Origin: UBA9676 sp963730065
Lineage (GTDB): Bacteria; Actinomycetota; Actinomycetes; Streptosporangiales; Streptosporangiaceae
Assembly: GCA_963730065.1 (NCBI GenBank)
Contig: CAVSQL010000017.1
Span: forward strand, 124,001 to 188,000
Length of the DNA stretch: 64,000 bases
Reading direction: 5' to 3'
Shown here piece after piece: positions 1-8,022 of this stretch; the first letter of the stretch is position 1, and each line of letters starts with the position of its first letter. The notes beneath the pieces are model-generated. The model did no database searches. It worked only from the letters and a program-made list of their open reading frames with translations, and was not told the DNA's origin. The position numbers were made by a program, and so were the translations under genes.

Positions 1-2
1 CG

Positions 3-767
3 TACAACGCCCAGGTCCGCCGCAGGGTGCAGCCGGACGGGTCGGGAGCGCTGATCGAGGCCGGCCGCCACGTGGTGCGCTGCGTGACCGTGGACGGCCG
101 CGGCTGGTCGGGCGTCACCTGGTCGGATCTGGACGAGGCGAACGCCGACCGTGTGATCGCCGACCAGGTGGCCCTGTTCCGCGACCGGGACGAAAAGTTC
201 GAATGGAAGCTCTACGACTACGACCAGCCACCTGATCTGGCCCGCCGCCTGCTGGCCGCCGGCTTCGCGGCCGAGGCCGAGGAGGCGCTCATGGTCGCCG
301 ACGTGGCGGCGGTGGCGGCACCGGTGGAGCTTCCCGCCGGGGTACGGCTGCTGCCGGTGACGGACGAGGCCGGTGTGGGGCTGCTCATCGACGTTCACGA
401 GCGCGTCTTCGGCACCGATCACTCCCAGCTCCGCCGGTCCCTGGTCGCGCAGCTCCGGGACTCACCCGAGGTGACAGGAATGGTGGTCGCGATGGCCGGC
501 GACGAGCCGGTCTGCTCGGCCCGGATCGAGTTCCTTCCCGGCACCGAATTCGCCGGCCTGTGGGGCGGGGGGACGCTGCCGCAGTGGCGGGGCCGGGGGA
601 TCTACCGCGCCCTTGTCGCCTACCGCGCCGGCCTGGCCGCCGCGCGGGGCTACCGGTATCTGCAGGTGGACGCCTCACCGGACAGCAGGCCGATCCTGGA
701 GCGCCTCGGGTTCGCCCGCCTGGCCAGCACCACCCCTTACGTCTGGGAACCCGGCGCGCCGGGCTGA
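3..767 (+). CDS. GNAT-family N-acetyltransferase, 5' end cut by the window
   Basis: Predicted acetyl-CoA-dependent N-acetyltransferase, cytoplasmic, substrate unknown. The frame is open from base 3. A GTG at 27 is the only start-like codon, but the codons before it (QVRRR) read as protein, so I treat the 5' end as lying outside the window. The acetyl-CoA loop is visible as QWRGRGIYRALV near residue 190, followed by the closing segment ASPDSRPILERLGF typical of GNAT folds. The length (about 250 residues) fits actinobacterial two-lobed GNAT proteins, so little is missing. It converges on the HEAT-repeat gene. The family assignment is firm; the substrate is not inferable. Confidence 0.85.
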   Translation, partial: YNAQVRRRVQPDGSGALIEAGRHVVRCVTVDGRGWSGVTWSDLDEANADRVIADQVALFRDRDEKFEWKLYDYDQPPDLARRLLAAGFAAEAEEALMVADVAAVAAPVELPAGVRLLPVTDEAGVGLLIDVHERVFGTDHSQLRRSLVAQLRDSPEVTGMVVAMAGDEPVCSARIEFLPGTEFAGLWGGGTLPQWRGRGIYRALVAYRAGLAAARGYRYLQVDASPDSRPILERLGFARLASTTPYVWEPGAPG

Positions 768-890
768 GCCCGGGCCAGCGGGCACCGCGGCGAAGGTGTC
801 CGCCGTCGCGCTCATGCCCCGATCGTGCCACCGCGCCGCCACGGCCCGCTTGATCGCCGTTGCGCATCTGCGGTCATGCCTGGCTCGCGG

Positions 891-1316
891 TCAGCACGGC
901 GGTTGCCCTGGCCGCGGCGGCCTGACCCGGGGCACGGGACCGTCCCGCAGCCCGGCGACGGCGGTGAGCCCCTCGCCGAGCCGCCGCCGGGCCACCACCT
1001 TGGCGGCCATCTCCCGGACCCGCCACGACGGGTCGGCCAGGGCGGCCAGCAGCGGCGCCCGGGCGCGGTCGTCCCAGGTGTAGAGCAGGGCTCTGGCCGC
1101 CCAGACCCGCAGCCAGTAGCGGTGGACCGGGGCCGGTCCGGTGTCGAGCACCGAGCGCGCAGGCGGCCCACCGAGCGCGACGACGAGCGTGTCGTCGGCG
1201 TCGCCGCCGCCGAGCAGCTCAATGCAGCCCGACACCACCGCCGCCGCTCCGCGGCGGCGGCATTCGGCCTCGACGCTCTCCCGCGGGGTCTGTCCCCACA
1301 CCGAACCCGGTGCCAT
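891..1316 (-). CDS. HEAT-repeat protein with an apparent one-base frameshift near the C terminus
   Basis: Small HEAT-repeat protein of a kind common in actinomycetes; a protein-interaction scaffold with no known reaction. ATG at 1316. The body reads WGQTPRESVEAECRRRG, then ALGGPPARSV, YWLRVWAARALLYTWDD, DPSWRVREMAAKVVARR and AVAGLRDGPVPRVR, a helical repeat pattern. After PRVR the frame ends as PPRPGQPPC and stop at 891. Adding one G near 921-923 restores a continuation AAAARATAVLTASQA with a stop at 874, which is what I expect of the family. This is therefore either a real frameshift that replaces the last 15 or so residues or a base-call error in a GC run. It lies between two convergent or divergent acetyltransferase genes and appears monocistronic. 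Confidence 0.75.
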   Translation of the reverse strand: MAPGSVWGQTPRESVEAECRRRGAAAVVSGCIELLGGGDADDTLVVALGGPPARSVLDTGPAPVHRYWLRVWAARALLYTWDDRARAPLLAALADPSWRVREMAAKVVARRRLGEGLTAVAGLRDGPVPRVRPPRPGQPPC

Positions 1317-1412
1317 ACCGCCAGTGTGGCCCGGCCGGTGCTGATCCTGGCGAAGATCCAGGCCACGATATGCAGTCGCCTGCCGGGCCGCCGATGGGAT
1401 AGGAGTAACAAC

Positions 1413-2675
1413 ATGACTGAGCGCTACTCCCTGCGGGCCATCACGCCGGACGAGTTCGAGGCCTTCTGCGCGGTACCCGTTCAGGCGTTCAACGACAACG
1501 AGCCGCCGGCTGAGGTCAACGAGCATGAGCGCATCGTCTTCGAGTTCGACCGCAGCCTCGCCGCGTTGGACGGCGATGCGATCGTCGGGACGAGCGCTGC
1601 GTACTCGTTCCAGCTCACGGTCCCCGGCGGGATCGCGGGCGCGGGCGGCGTCACCTTCGTCAGCGTTCTGCCCAGCCACCGGCGGCGAGGCATCCTGTCG
1701 GCGATGATGCGCCACCAGCTCGCCGATATCGCCGCCCGGGGCGAGGCCATCGCGGCGCTGTTCGCGTCGGAGGCGGGCATCTACGGAAGGTACGGCTACG
1801 GCTGCGCGTCGGGGCAGCTGCGCCTGACGATCCGGCGCGGCGACGGTGCGCTGAGACCGGCCGCGGCCGGCCCGGGCACGGGCCACGGCCCCGTGCGGCT
1901 GCGGGCCGCGGAGCCCACTGAGCTGCCCGCCGAGCTGGCCAAGGTCTACGACTCGGCCGTCCCGCACCGGCCGGGCATGCTCGCCAGGGACGAGCGCTGG
2001 TGGCAGGCCATCCTCGACGACCCGGAATTCGTCCGGAGGGGCATGAGCCCGCAGAAATGCCTGCTGGCGGGCGACGCGTCGGGCCCGCGCGGGTACGCCC
2101 TGTACCGGACCAGGCCCGACTGGGACGAAGACGGCCTGCCGTACGGACGCCTGTCGGTCCGCGAGCTCATCGCCGCCGACGCCGCGGCCGCGGCGGCGCT
2201 GTGGGCCGACCTGCTGACCAGGGACCTGATCGGCGAGGTGGTCGCGCGGCAGCGGCCGGTCGACGACCCGCTGCTGGACATGCTCGCCGACCGGCGCCGG
2301 GCCCGCGCCTCCCTGGCCGATGGGCTGTGGATCCGGCTCACCGACGTCGGCGCCGCGCTCCGCCAGCGGCGCTATTCGTGCGCCGCTGACGTGGTGATCG
2401 AGGTGACCGACGAACTGCTGCCGGCCAACGGCGGCCGGTGGCGGCTGCAGTGCCCCGGGCCCGCCGACGCCGGGGCGGCCAGCTGCGAGCGCACCACCGC
2501 GGCCGCTGACATCGTGCTGCCCGTGGCGGCACTCGGGGCCGGCTATCTGGGCGGCACCCGGCTGGGCGGGCTCGCCGCGGCCGGCCTGGTGAGCGAGCGG
2601 AAGCCCGGCACGCTGGCCAGGCTGTCGGCGGCCATGTACTCCGACCCCGCCCCCTGGTGCCCGTTGACGTTCTGA
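1413..2675 (+). CDS. Eis-like GNAT acetyltransferase with SCP2-like C-terminal domain
   Basis: Predicted aminoglycoside/amine N-acetyltransferase of the Eis family (420 residues), cytoplasmic. ATG at 1413 is preceded by AGGAG at 1401-1405, which decides the start although the frame is open further upstream. Order: N-terminal GNAT with the acetyl-CoA loop VLPSHRRRGILSAMM near residues 88-102, a second degenerate GNAT lobe (residues about 150-290), and a C-terminal SCP2/sterol-carrier-like domain. The chain ends MYSDPAPWCPLTF: Eis proteins use the free C-terminal carboxylate in the active site, and this ending fits. Known Eis enzymes acetylate lysine residues or aminoglycosides; which applies here cannot be seen. 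Confidence 0.9.
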   Translation: MTERYSLRAITPDEFEAFCAVPVQAFNDNEPPAEVNEHERIVFEFDRSLAALDGDAIVGTSAAYSFQLTVPGGIAGAGGVTFVSVLPSHRRRGILSAMMRHQLADIAARGEAIAALFASEAGIYGRYGYGCASGQLRLTIRRGDGALRPAAAGPGTGHGPVRLRAAEPTELPAELAKVYDSAVPHRPGMLARDERWWQAILDDPEFVRRGMSPQKCLLAGDASGPRGYALYRTRPDWDEDGLPYGRLSVRELIAADAAAAAALWADLLTRDLIGEVVARQRPVDDPLLDMLADRRRARASLADGLWIRLTDVGAALRQRRYSCAADVVIEVTDELLPANGGRWRLQCPGPADAGAASCERTTAAADIVLPVAALGAGYLGGTRLGGLAAAGLVSERKPGTLARLSAAMYSDPAPWCPLTF

Positions 2676-2799
2676 GAACGTGGGCCGGGAACGGACGGCC
2701 GGCCGGGTTTCTGGGGCGGGGCCGATTAATCCGGGCCGCCGGGTCAGTCCCGTCTCACAGGCGGCGGAGCCGCCTGGCCCCGTATCCAGGAGGTTGGCG

Positions 2800-2895
2800 A
2801 TGGCTCTTCCCGAGGTTGCCTCGCGTGAGCAGTGGCTGGAGGCCAGGAAGCGGCTGCGGCCGGACCGCACGGCAGGCCGCGGAAGTGAGGGCTAG
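2800..2895 (+). pseudogene. DUF899 N-terminal remnant
   Basis: A 31-codon frame with a very good ribosome site (AGGAGGT at 2788-2794) and a start MALPEVASREQWLEARK that matches the first helix of DUF899 (thioredoxin-like) proteins, which normally run to 220-250 residues. After about 19 residues the similarity stops and the frame ends in an unrelated tail at TAG 2893-2895, five bases before the sigma-factor GTG. I read it as the 5' end of a DUF899 gene whose body has been deleted, leaving its translation signals in front of the sigma factor. Confidence 0.55.
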
Positions 2896-2899
2896 CGTT

Positions 2900-3982
2900 G
2901 TGACGGTGAGCGCCGCTGAACGCACGCGTGCCGACGAGATAGCGCTGGTCAAGCTGGCCAGCGAAGGCGACGAAGGCGCGTTCAGCGAGCTGGTCGAGCC
3001 CCACCGCGCCGAGCTGCGGGCCCACTGCTACCGGATGCTCGGCTCGCTGCACGACGCCGAGGACGCTCTCCAGGACGCGCTGCTGCGCGCCTGGCGGGGC
3101 CTGTCCGGGTTTGAGGGCCGCAGCTCGGTGCGCTCCTGACTGTATTCGATCGCGACCAACACCGCCGTGGACATCACCAGGCACCGGTCCCGGCGGGAGC
3201 TGCCCGTCCATTTCGGGCCGGCCGCCCCGGCCGGGGGCGAGCTGGGCCCGCCGCTGGCCGACCAGGTCTGGCTGGAGCCCTACCCGGACCGGTGGCTGGC
3301 CGGCGCGGCCCGCACATCGCCCGAAGCGCGTTACGAGCAGCGCGAGAGCGTGGAGCTGGCGTTCGTCGTCGCCCTGCAGCAGCTGCCGCCGCGGCAGCGC
3401 GCCGTTCTCATCCTGCGCGATGTCATGGGTTTCTCCGCGGCGGAGATATCCAGCCAGCTGAGCACGTCGGTGCCGTCGGTGAACAGCGCGCTGCAGCGCG
3501 CGCGGGCCGCGGCCCAGAGCCACCTGCCAGCCCACAGCCAGCAGTCGACCCTGCGCGAGCTCGGCGACCAGCGCACCAGGGCGATCGTGCGCCAGTACGC
3601 GGACGCCATCGAGCGAGGCGACGCTGACACGCTGGTCAGCATGCTCACCGAGGACGCGACCTGGTCCATGCCGCCGATTCCCACCTGGTTCTCGGGCGTC
3701 CAGTCCGTCCGGGAGTGGCTGGTCCGGGACCCGCTCACGGAACGCTGGCGGCACCGGGCCGCCCGGGCGAACGGGCAGCTGGCCGTTGGCTGCTATCTCT
3801 ATGACGCCGGCCAGGGCAGCTACACACCGGCCGTGATCGACGTGCTGACCCTCGAGGGCGCCAGGATCGCCGCGGTCACGGGCTTCCTGGTCGCCGGCGC
3901 GCCTCAGCCCGCGCCCGCAGGCGCCCAGGTCACCGGCGCGGAGATCTTCGCCCGCTTCGGCCTGCCCACAGTGGTGGCGTGA
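2900..3982 (+). pseudogene. SigX5-type (TIGR02960-like) sigma-70 factor with in-frame TGA
   Basis: Extracytoplasmic-function-like sigma factor with a C-terminal SnoaL-like domain, about 360 codons from GTG 2900 (GTG 2906 also possible). Region 2 is clear (HCYRMLGSLHDAEDALQ, then FEGRSSVRS). At 3137-3139 the frame meets TGA exactly where homologues have the tryptophan of RSWLYRIATN; translation resumes in the same frame as LYSIATNTAVDITRHRS. Region 4 follows (LPPRQRAVLILRDVMGFS, SVPSVNSALQRARAA) and then the SnoaL-like part (YADAIERGDADTLVSMLTEDATW). Everything but one codon is intact. Possible causes are a recent TGG to TGA mutation, readthrough or a base error. Translation from an internal start near 3167 would give only regions 3-4 and the C-terminal domain. 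Confidence 0.8.
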
Positions 3983-4033
3983 GCCGGCCGCCAGGTTGGC
4001 GGCGAGGCGGGCCGATGGTACAGCCTGGAGGGT

Positions 4034-4636
4034 ATGGACGTGAGCGACGAGGCCGGCGCCGAGCAGTACCACTTTGACCCGGCGACCTATCTGGACATGA
4101 TTCTGGCCGAGGTTCCCGCCTACACCGATCTCCAGCGCCAGCTCGCGCTGGCGACCACGGGGATCGGGGGCGGCGCCATTCTCGAGCTGGGCGTGGGAAC
4201 CGGGGAGACGGCCGCGGCGGTGCTGGCCGTGCATCCCGCGGCGCGGCTCGTCGGGATCGATGAGAGCGAGCCGATGCTCGCCCGGGCCCGTGACCGGTTT
4301 CCCGGCGCCGACCTGCGGGTCCAGCGGCTGGAGGAGCCGCTTCCCGAGGGGAGCTACGACCTGGTCGTCTCCGCGCTCACGGTCCATCACCTGGACGCGG
4401 CCGGGAAAGCGGATCTGTTCCGCCGCGTGTGCGGCCGGCTGCGCCCCGGCGGGCGCTTCGTCCTCGCCGATGTGGTTATCCCCGACAATCCGCACGACGT
4501 GGTCACGCCCATCGACCCGCCGTATGACCAGCCGAGCACCGTCGCCGATCAGCTCGGCTGGCTCCGGGAAGCGGGGCTGCGGCCAACGGTGGTGTGGCAG
4601 GACAAGGATCTCGCCGTCGTCGCCGCCGACGCATGA
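4034..4636 (+). CDS. Class I SAM-dependent methyltransferase
   Basis: Predicted SAM-dependent methyltransferase of 200 residues, cytoplasmic, acceptor unknown. ATG 4034 follows CTGGAGGGT. SAM-binding motif I reads ILELGVGTGE (residues about 50-59), the acidic end of strand 2 is VGIDESEPML, and motif post-II is YDLVVSALTVHHLD. The later VCGRLRPGGRFVLADVV segment is typical of UbiE/small-molecule methyltransferases. The length is on the short side but complete. It stands alone, about 50 bases downstream of the broken sigma gene, and no neighbour suggests a pathway. Confidence 0.85.
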   Translation: MDVSDEAGAEQYHFDPATYLDMILAEVPAYTDLQRQLALATTGIGGGAILELGVGTGETAAAVLAVHPAARLVGIDESEPMLARARDRFPGADLRVQRLEEPLPEGSYDLVVSALTVHHLDAAGKADLFRRVCGRLRPGGRFVLADVVIPDNPHDVVTPIDPPYDQPSTVADQLGWLREAGLRPTVVWQDKDLAVVAADA

Positions 4637-4639
4637 CGG

Positions 4640-4909
4640 CCTGACGGGGGCTTTCCGGGTGATCCCGCCGGTCCGTCCAGGCCCAGCTGGGTGCCGCGCG
4701 GGGGGCGCCAGCCCCCGCCGATGACGGCCAGCACGACATCGGAGTCACGCAGGGCATGGTCGATGGCTGCGGTGTAGTCCTGGCCGGGGCCGATCGCCGT
4801 CACGTCCCTGGAACACGCTTTTCGGGCCGAGGCGCTGCTGGAGCGTGTCAGTCAGCCGCCCGGCATATCCGCCGGCATCCCCGCGCCGGTAGCTGAGAAA
4901 GATCCGCAC
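4640..4909 (-). pseudogene. TIR-domain remnant with frameshift
   Basis: The minus strand from GTG 4909 reads VRIFLSYRRGDAGGYAGRLTD, the opening strand of a TIR domain (FLSYRR signature), then GPKSVFQ. In TIR proteins this is followed by D-V-x-x-I-x-x-G-x-D; here that block (DVTAIGPGQDYTAAID, DSDVVLAVIGGGW) is present but one base out of frame near 4800. After VIGGGW the expected second half is absent and the frame runs into the end of the methyltransferase gene. I therefore call a degraded TIR gene that has lost its 3' half. In actinomycetes such TIR modules often precede NB-ARC or WD40 parts; none remain here. Confidence 0.55.
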
Positions 4910-5090
4910 CGCGGCCCCCCTGTTTCCGGATGCTGGGGGCATCCGTCACGCCCTTCACCAGCATCGCACCGGCTGCCCGCTGCGGTAAAGCCGCGGCAAA
5001 GTGCCCGCTCACAGCGGGCGGCCCGGTCTCACCCACCCCCGCTGCCCAGGACGCCCGCGGGCCTGGCCCAGGGCGCCCGGGCGGCCGCGC

Positions 5091-5318
5091 CTACCGCAGC
5101 ACGATGATCGAGACGCTGAAGCGGTGCCCGGGCCCGCAGAACCGGAGCGCCAATGGCGTTCGGGCGCCGTTGGTGGGGACGGCCGGATTGGTGGTGGGAG
5201 TTCCGGCCGTGGCGGATACGGCCGAGGGCGCCGCGGACCCTGACCGCGGCGCCTGAACCGAGCCGCAGCCGACGGCCACGGCGGCGGCCGCGCATGCCCC
5301 ACACCCACGGCGGGCGAC
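5091..5318 (-). CDS. Possible small lipoprotein (weak)
   Basis: An open frame on the minus strand from GTG 5318 codes for about 75 residues: a basic start (VARRG), an Ala/Val-rich segment ending AVAVGC that could serve as a lipobox, then a Ser/Pro/Thr-rich linker and a short end FCGPGHRFSVSIIVLR. Codons are actinomycete-like (mostly G/C at the third position), but there is no clear ribosome site and I know no family. The rest of 4910-5441 shows no other convincing gene. It may equally be the remnant of a longer secreted protein or non-coding. Confidence 0.3.
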   Translation of the reverse strand, partial: VARRGCGACAAAAVAVGCGSVQAPRSGSAAPSAVSATAGTPTTNPAVPTNGARTPLALRFCGPGHRFSVSIIVLR

Positions 5319-5441
5319 CTGGCCGGGAGCCTGCCCGCGCGCTGGCGCGTGCAGGCTCCTCACGGCGGGCAGCATGTCGTTGAGATGAAAACCGGGACAG
5401 CGCATCGCAGACGCCGTCCGCCGGCCTGGGAGCGATCCGGC

Positions 5442-6383
5442 ATGATCACCGTGGTCGGCGAGTCACTCGTGGACGTGGTCGCGCGCCACGGCCACCACGA
5501 GCTGACGGTCCACCCCGGCGGCAGCCCGGCCAATGTCGCCGTCGCGCTCAGCCGGCTCGGGCAGCGGACGGCGCTGGTCACGCAGATCGGGGCCGACGAC
5601 CACGGCACCCTCATCCGTGCGCACCTGGAGCGCAACGCCGTCAACGTGATGCTCGCGGGGCCAGCGAGCCAGCCCACGAGCCGGGCGCTGGCCAGGCTCG
5701 ACGCCCACGGCGCCGCCAGGTACGAATTCGACCTCAGCTGGGACGTACGCGGGCTGCGGCTCGCCGAGGGCAGCACCGCCGTCCACTTCGGGTCGCTCGG
5801 CGCGGTGCTCCCGCCCGGCAGCCAGCAGGTGCTGCGGCTCGCGGAATCCGTATGCCGCCGCGGTGACGTCGTCACCAGTTATGACCCCAACGTCCGGCCC
5901 TCCGTGACGCCTGACCGCCACGAGGTGGCCGCCACCGTGGACCGAGCGGCCGCCAGTGCCCATATCGTCAAGATGAGCGATGAAGATCTCGCTTTCCTGT
6001 TTCCCGGCGCTACGCCCGCGCAACTGGCCGCGAGATTTATCGGTGACGGCCGGCCCACCCAGCTCCTGGTCGTGACCAAGGGCCGCGACGGCGCGGAAGT
6101 GACGACCCGGCGCACACGACTGCCCGTCCCGGCCGTCCCGGTCGCGGTCGTGGACACCGTTGGCGCCGGTGACGCGTTCACCGCCGCGCTGCTCGCCGGG
6201 CTGGCCGATTCCGGCCTGCTGTCGCCGGAGGCGCTCGCCACGCGCGTGGCGGGAGAGCAGGATGCGCTGCGCGGGATCGTGGGTCAGGCCGTGGCCGCCG
6301 CGGCGCTGACCTGCACCCGCCCCGGAGCCGACCCGCCGACGGCCAGCGAGCTGAGGCGTTTTCTCGCCGGGACGCGCCCCTGA
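5442..6383 (+). CDS. PfkB-family carbohydrate kinase
   Basis: ATP-dependent sugar kinase of the ribokinase/PfkB family, 313 residues, cytoplasmic. The start MITVVGESLVDVV at ATG 5442 fits the first beta strand. The sugar-binding N-terminal signature is visible as HPGGSPANVAVALSRLG, and the C-terminal PfkB signature with the catalytic Asp and anion hole as VDTVGAGDAFTAALLAG. Length is normal. It converges on a 2-dehydro-3-deoxy-pentonate dehydratase-like gene; a keto-deoxy-sugar or fructose/ribose-type substrate is possible, but the sequence does not decide it. Confidence 0.88.
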   Translation: MITVVGESLVDVVARHGHHELTVHPGGSPANVAVALSRLGQRTALVTQIGADDHGTLIRAHLERNAVNVMLAGPASQPTSRALARLDAHGAARYEFDLSWDVRGLRLAEGSTAVHFGSLGAVLPPGSQQVLRLAESVCRRGDVVTSYDPNVRPSVTPDRHEVAATVDRAAASAHIVKMSDEDLAFLFPGATPAQLAARFIGDGRPTQLLVVTKGRDGAEVTTRRTRLPVPAVPVAVVDTVGAGDAFTAALLAGLADSGLLSPEALATRVAGEQDALRGIVGQAVAAAALTCTRPGADPPTASELRRFLAGTRP

Positions 6384-6403
6384 TCCACGGATCCGGACGT
6401 GGA
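6384..6403. terminator. Possible short bidirectional hairpin between convergent genes
   Basis: Immediately after the PfkB stop, TCCACG at 6385-6390 and CGTGGA at 6399-6404 can pair around an 8-base loop. It is a weak hairpin without a T run; its position between convergent stops is the main argument. Confidence 0.3.
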
Positions 6404-6407
6404 GGTC

Positions 6408-7271
6408 CTAGCCCACCGGCTGCGGGGGCCCGATGACCTCCACCACGTTGCGGAGTTCGCCCAGGCCGGTCGTGGCGATGATCACCTCGTCGCCGGCGCG
6501 CAGGGTGAAGGCGGGCGGCGGGACGATCGCGGTGCCTGTCAGCAGCACCACGCCGACCGGGAAGTCCAGTGCCCGGAACAGCCACCGCACCAGGTCGCCG
6601 GGGCTGCGGTGCAGGTCGGCCACCTTGACCGTGTCGGCGACCACCTGCGCGCCGTCCCGGACCACCCGCAGGCTGATCAGCAGCGAGCTCAGGTCCGGGA
6701 CCTCGTCCGGGGTGGCCAGGCAAGGCCCGAGGGCACAGCTGCCGGTGTAGATCTTGGCCTGGGGCAGGTACAGCGGGTTCTCGCCCTCGATGCTCCGCGA
6801 GGACATGTCATTGCCGTTCATATACCCGACAATGCGGCCGCCCCGGTCGGCGACCACGGCCAGCTCCGGCTCCGGCACATCCCAGGCCGAATCGCCGCGG
6901 ATGCCCACCGGCTCGCCCGGGCCGCGCACCCGCCCCGGCGCCGCCTTGAAAAACAGTTCCGGCCGCTCGGCCTGGTAGACCCGCTCGTAGGGATCCGGTG
7001 ACCCCGACTCCAGCACGCGGGCGTCGCGGCTGCGCGTGTACGTCACCCCGGCGGCCCACACCTCCTGGCCCCCGACCGGCGCCACCACCCGCGCACCCGC
7101 CGGGACCGGCCCGGCCGACGGCCGGCCCGCGGCCGCGGCGAGGCCACCCGCAGCGCCACTGAGCAGCCCATCAATGGTCACCGAAGGCGCCAGCAGCTCC
7201 CGCGGGCCCTGGCCAGCCGGGCCCCGGGCCAGCCTGCGCTCGCCATCGACGATCACCTGCCACAGCGCCAT
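6408..7271 (-). CDS. FAH-family hydrolase, 2-dehydro-3-deoxy-D-pentonate dehydratase-like
   Basis: Fumarylacetoacetate hydrolase superfamily protein, 287 residues from ATG 7271, which has GGGAG ten bases upstream. The frame stays open further 5' (GTG 7343), so a longer form is possible. Sequence blocks YTRSRDARVLES, AERPELFFKAAPGRV, SAWDVPEPELAVV (metal-binding Glu residues), GNDMSSRSIEGENPLYLPQ and GSCALGPCLA closely recall 2-dehydro-3-deoxy-D-arabinonate/xylonate dehydratases of the non-phosphorylating pentose oxidation pathway. If correct, it would convert a keto-deoxy-pentonate to 2-oxoglutarate semialdehyde. No pentonate dehydratase is adjacent. Confidence 0.8.
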   Translation of the reverse strand: MALWQVIVDGERRLARGPAGQGPRELLAPSVTIDGLLSGAAGGLAAAAGRPSAGPVPAGARVVAPVGGQEVWAAGVTYTRSRDARVLESGSPDPYERVYQAERPELFFKAAPGRVRGPGEPVGIRGDSAWDVPEPELAVVADRGGRIVGYMNGNDMSSRSIEGENPLYLPQAKIYTGSCALGPCLATPDEVPDLSSLLISLRVVRDGAQVVADTVKVADLHRSPGDLVRWLFRALDFPVGVVLLTGTAIVPPPAFTLRAGDEVIIATTGLGELRNVVEVIGPPQPVG

Positions 7272-7496
7272 CCGCTCTCCCTGCCCTGTCCCGCCGCTGG
7301 CCCAGTCCACGATCCGTAGCCCGGCCGATTCAAAATCGGTCACCTGACCGATGTCTCTGCATGCAACTTGCAACAGTATTTGTCGTGCAACCGCATTAGC
7401 CAGCGTCAACAGTTTGGCCGGATCTTCCCCGGGGCTGGCCGCACCGAGCGACATGCGTCTCCCGGACCAGCTCAACCGGCCTGGCAAGGAATCCAG

Positions 7497-7946
7497 ATGG
7501 ACACCATGACGCCGATCCGCCCGGCCGTGCGACGCGCGCGCCGCATCTCGTTACCCGCCGGACCAGCCGCACCAGCCAAAGCCCGCCGGCACGTCCGGGC
7601 GGCCCTCTACGCCTGGGATGTCCCCGTCAACCTGACCATCGCCGTCCTGCTCACCAGCGAACTGGTGACCAATGCCATCAGGCACGAGGCGGGCGATACC
7701 GTCATGCTCGCCATCAGCTGCGCTGGTGGCGAGTTCCGGGTTGATGTCCACGACACGTCGTGCTTCCTGCCGGTGCCGGTGGACGGGCCGGCGGACACGG
7801 AGACCGGACGGGGCCTGATACTGGTCGCCAGCCTGGCCACTCAGTGGGGTTTCTACCCGACCGCCGCGGGCAAGGCCGTGTACTTCACGCTCGCGTTCCA
7901 GGCCTATCTTGACCAGGACGACGACCACAGCGTGCGGCGCGGCTGA
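7497..7946 (+). CDS. RsbW-like anti-sigma/ATP-binding protein (HATPase_c)
   Basis: Single-domain GHKL ATPase of 149 residues, the type used in actinomycetes as anti-sigma-factor kinases or orphan ATP-binding regulators. ATG 7497 follows AAGGA at 7486-7490. The N box is visible as LLTSELVTNAIRHE (about residues 48-61), the G1-like segment as VDVHDTSCFLP, and the G2 box as ETGRGLILVASL. It has no membrane segment and no fused domain, and no anti-anti-sigma gene is adjacent. Its target is unknown. Confidence 0.82.
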   Translation: MDTMTPIRPAVRRARRISLPAGPAAPAKARRHVRAALYAWDVPVNLTIAVLLTSELVTNAIRHEAGDTVMLAISCAGGEFRVDVHDTSCFLPVPVDGPADTETGRGLILVASLATQWGFYPTAAGKAVYFTLAFQAYLDQDDDHSVRRG

Positions 7947-7970
7947 CGCTGGTCCCGGTGAATCGCGGGC

Positions 7971-7988
7971 CCCGGCGGATCCGCCGGG
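7971..7988. terminator. Perfect palindrome between convergent genes
   Basis: CCCGGCGGATCCGCCGGG is an 18-base perfect palindrome lying 25 bases after the RsbW-like stop and 35 bases after the end of the LAL regulator on the other strand, so it is well placed as a bidirectional terminator. No T tract follows on either strand. Confidence 0.5.
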
Positions 7989-8022
7989 CGCGCCCGGCCC
8001 GCTCAGCCGTCCCCCGCCGCGA

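Noticed and set aside
825..1412. N-terminal extension of the Eis-like frame
   Set aside because: AGGAG before ATG 1413 and the family start place the gene there; the upstream part is antisense to the HEAT-repeat gene and low in sense.
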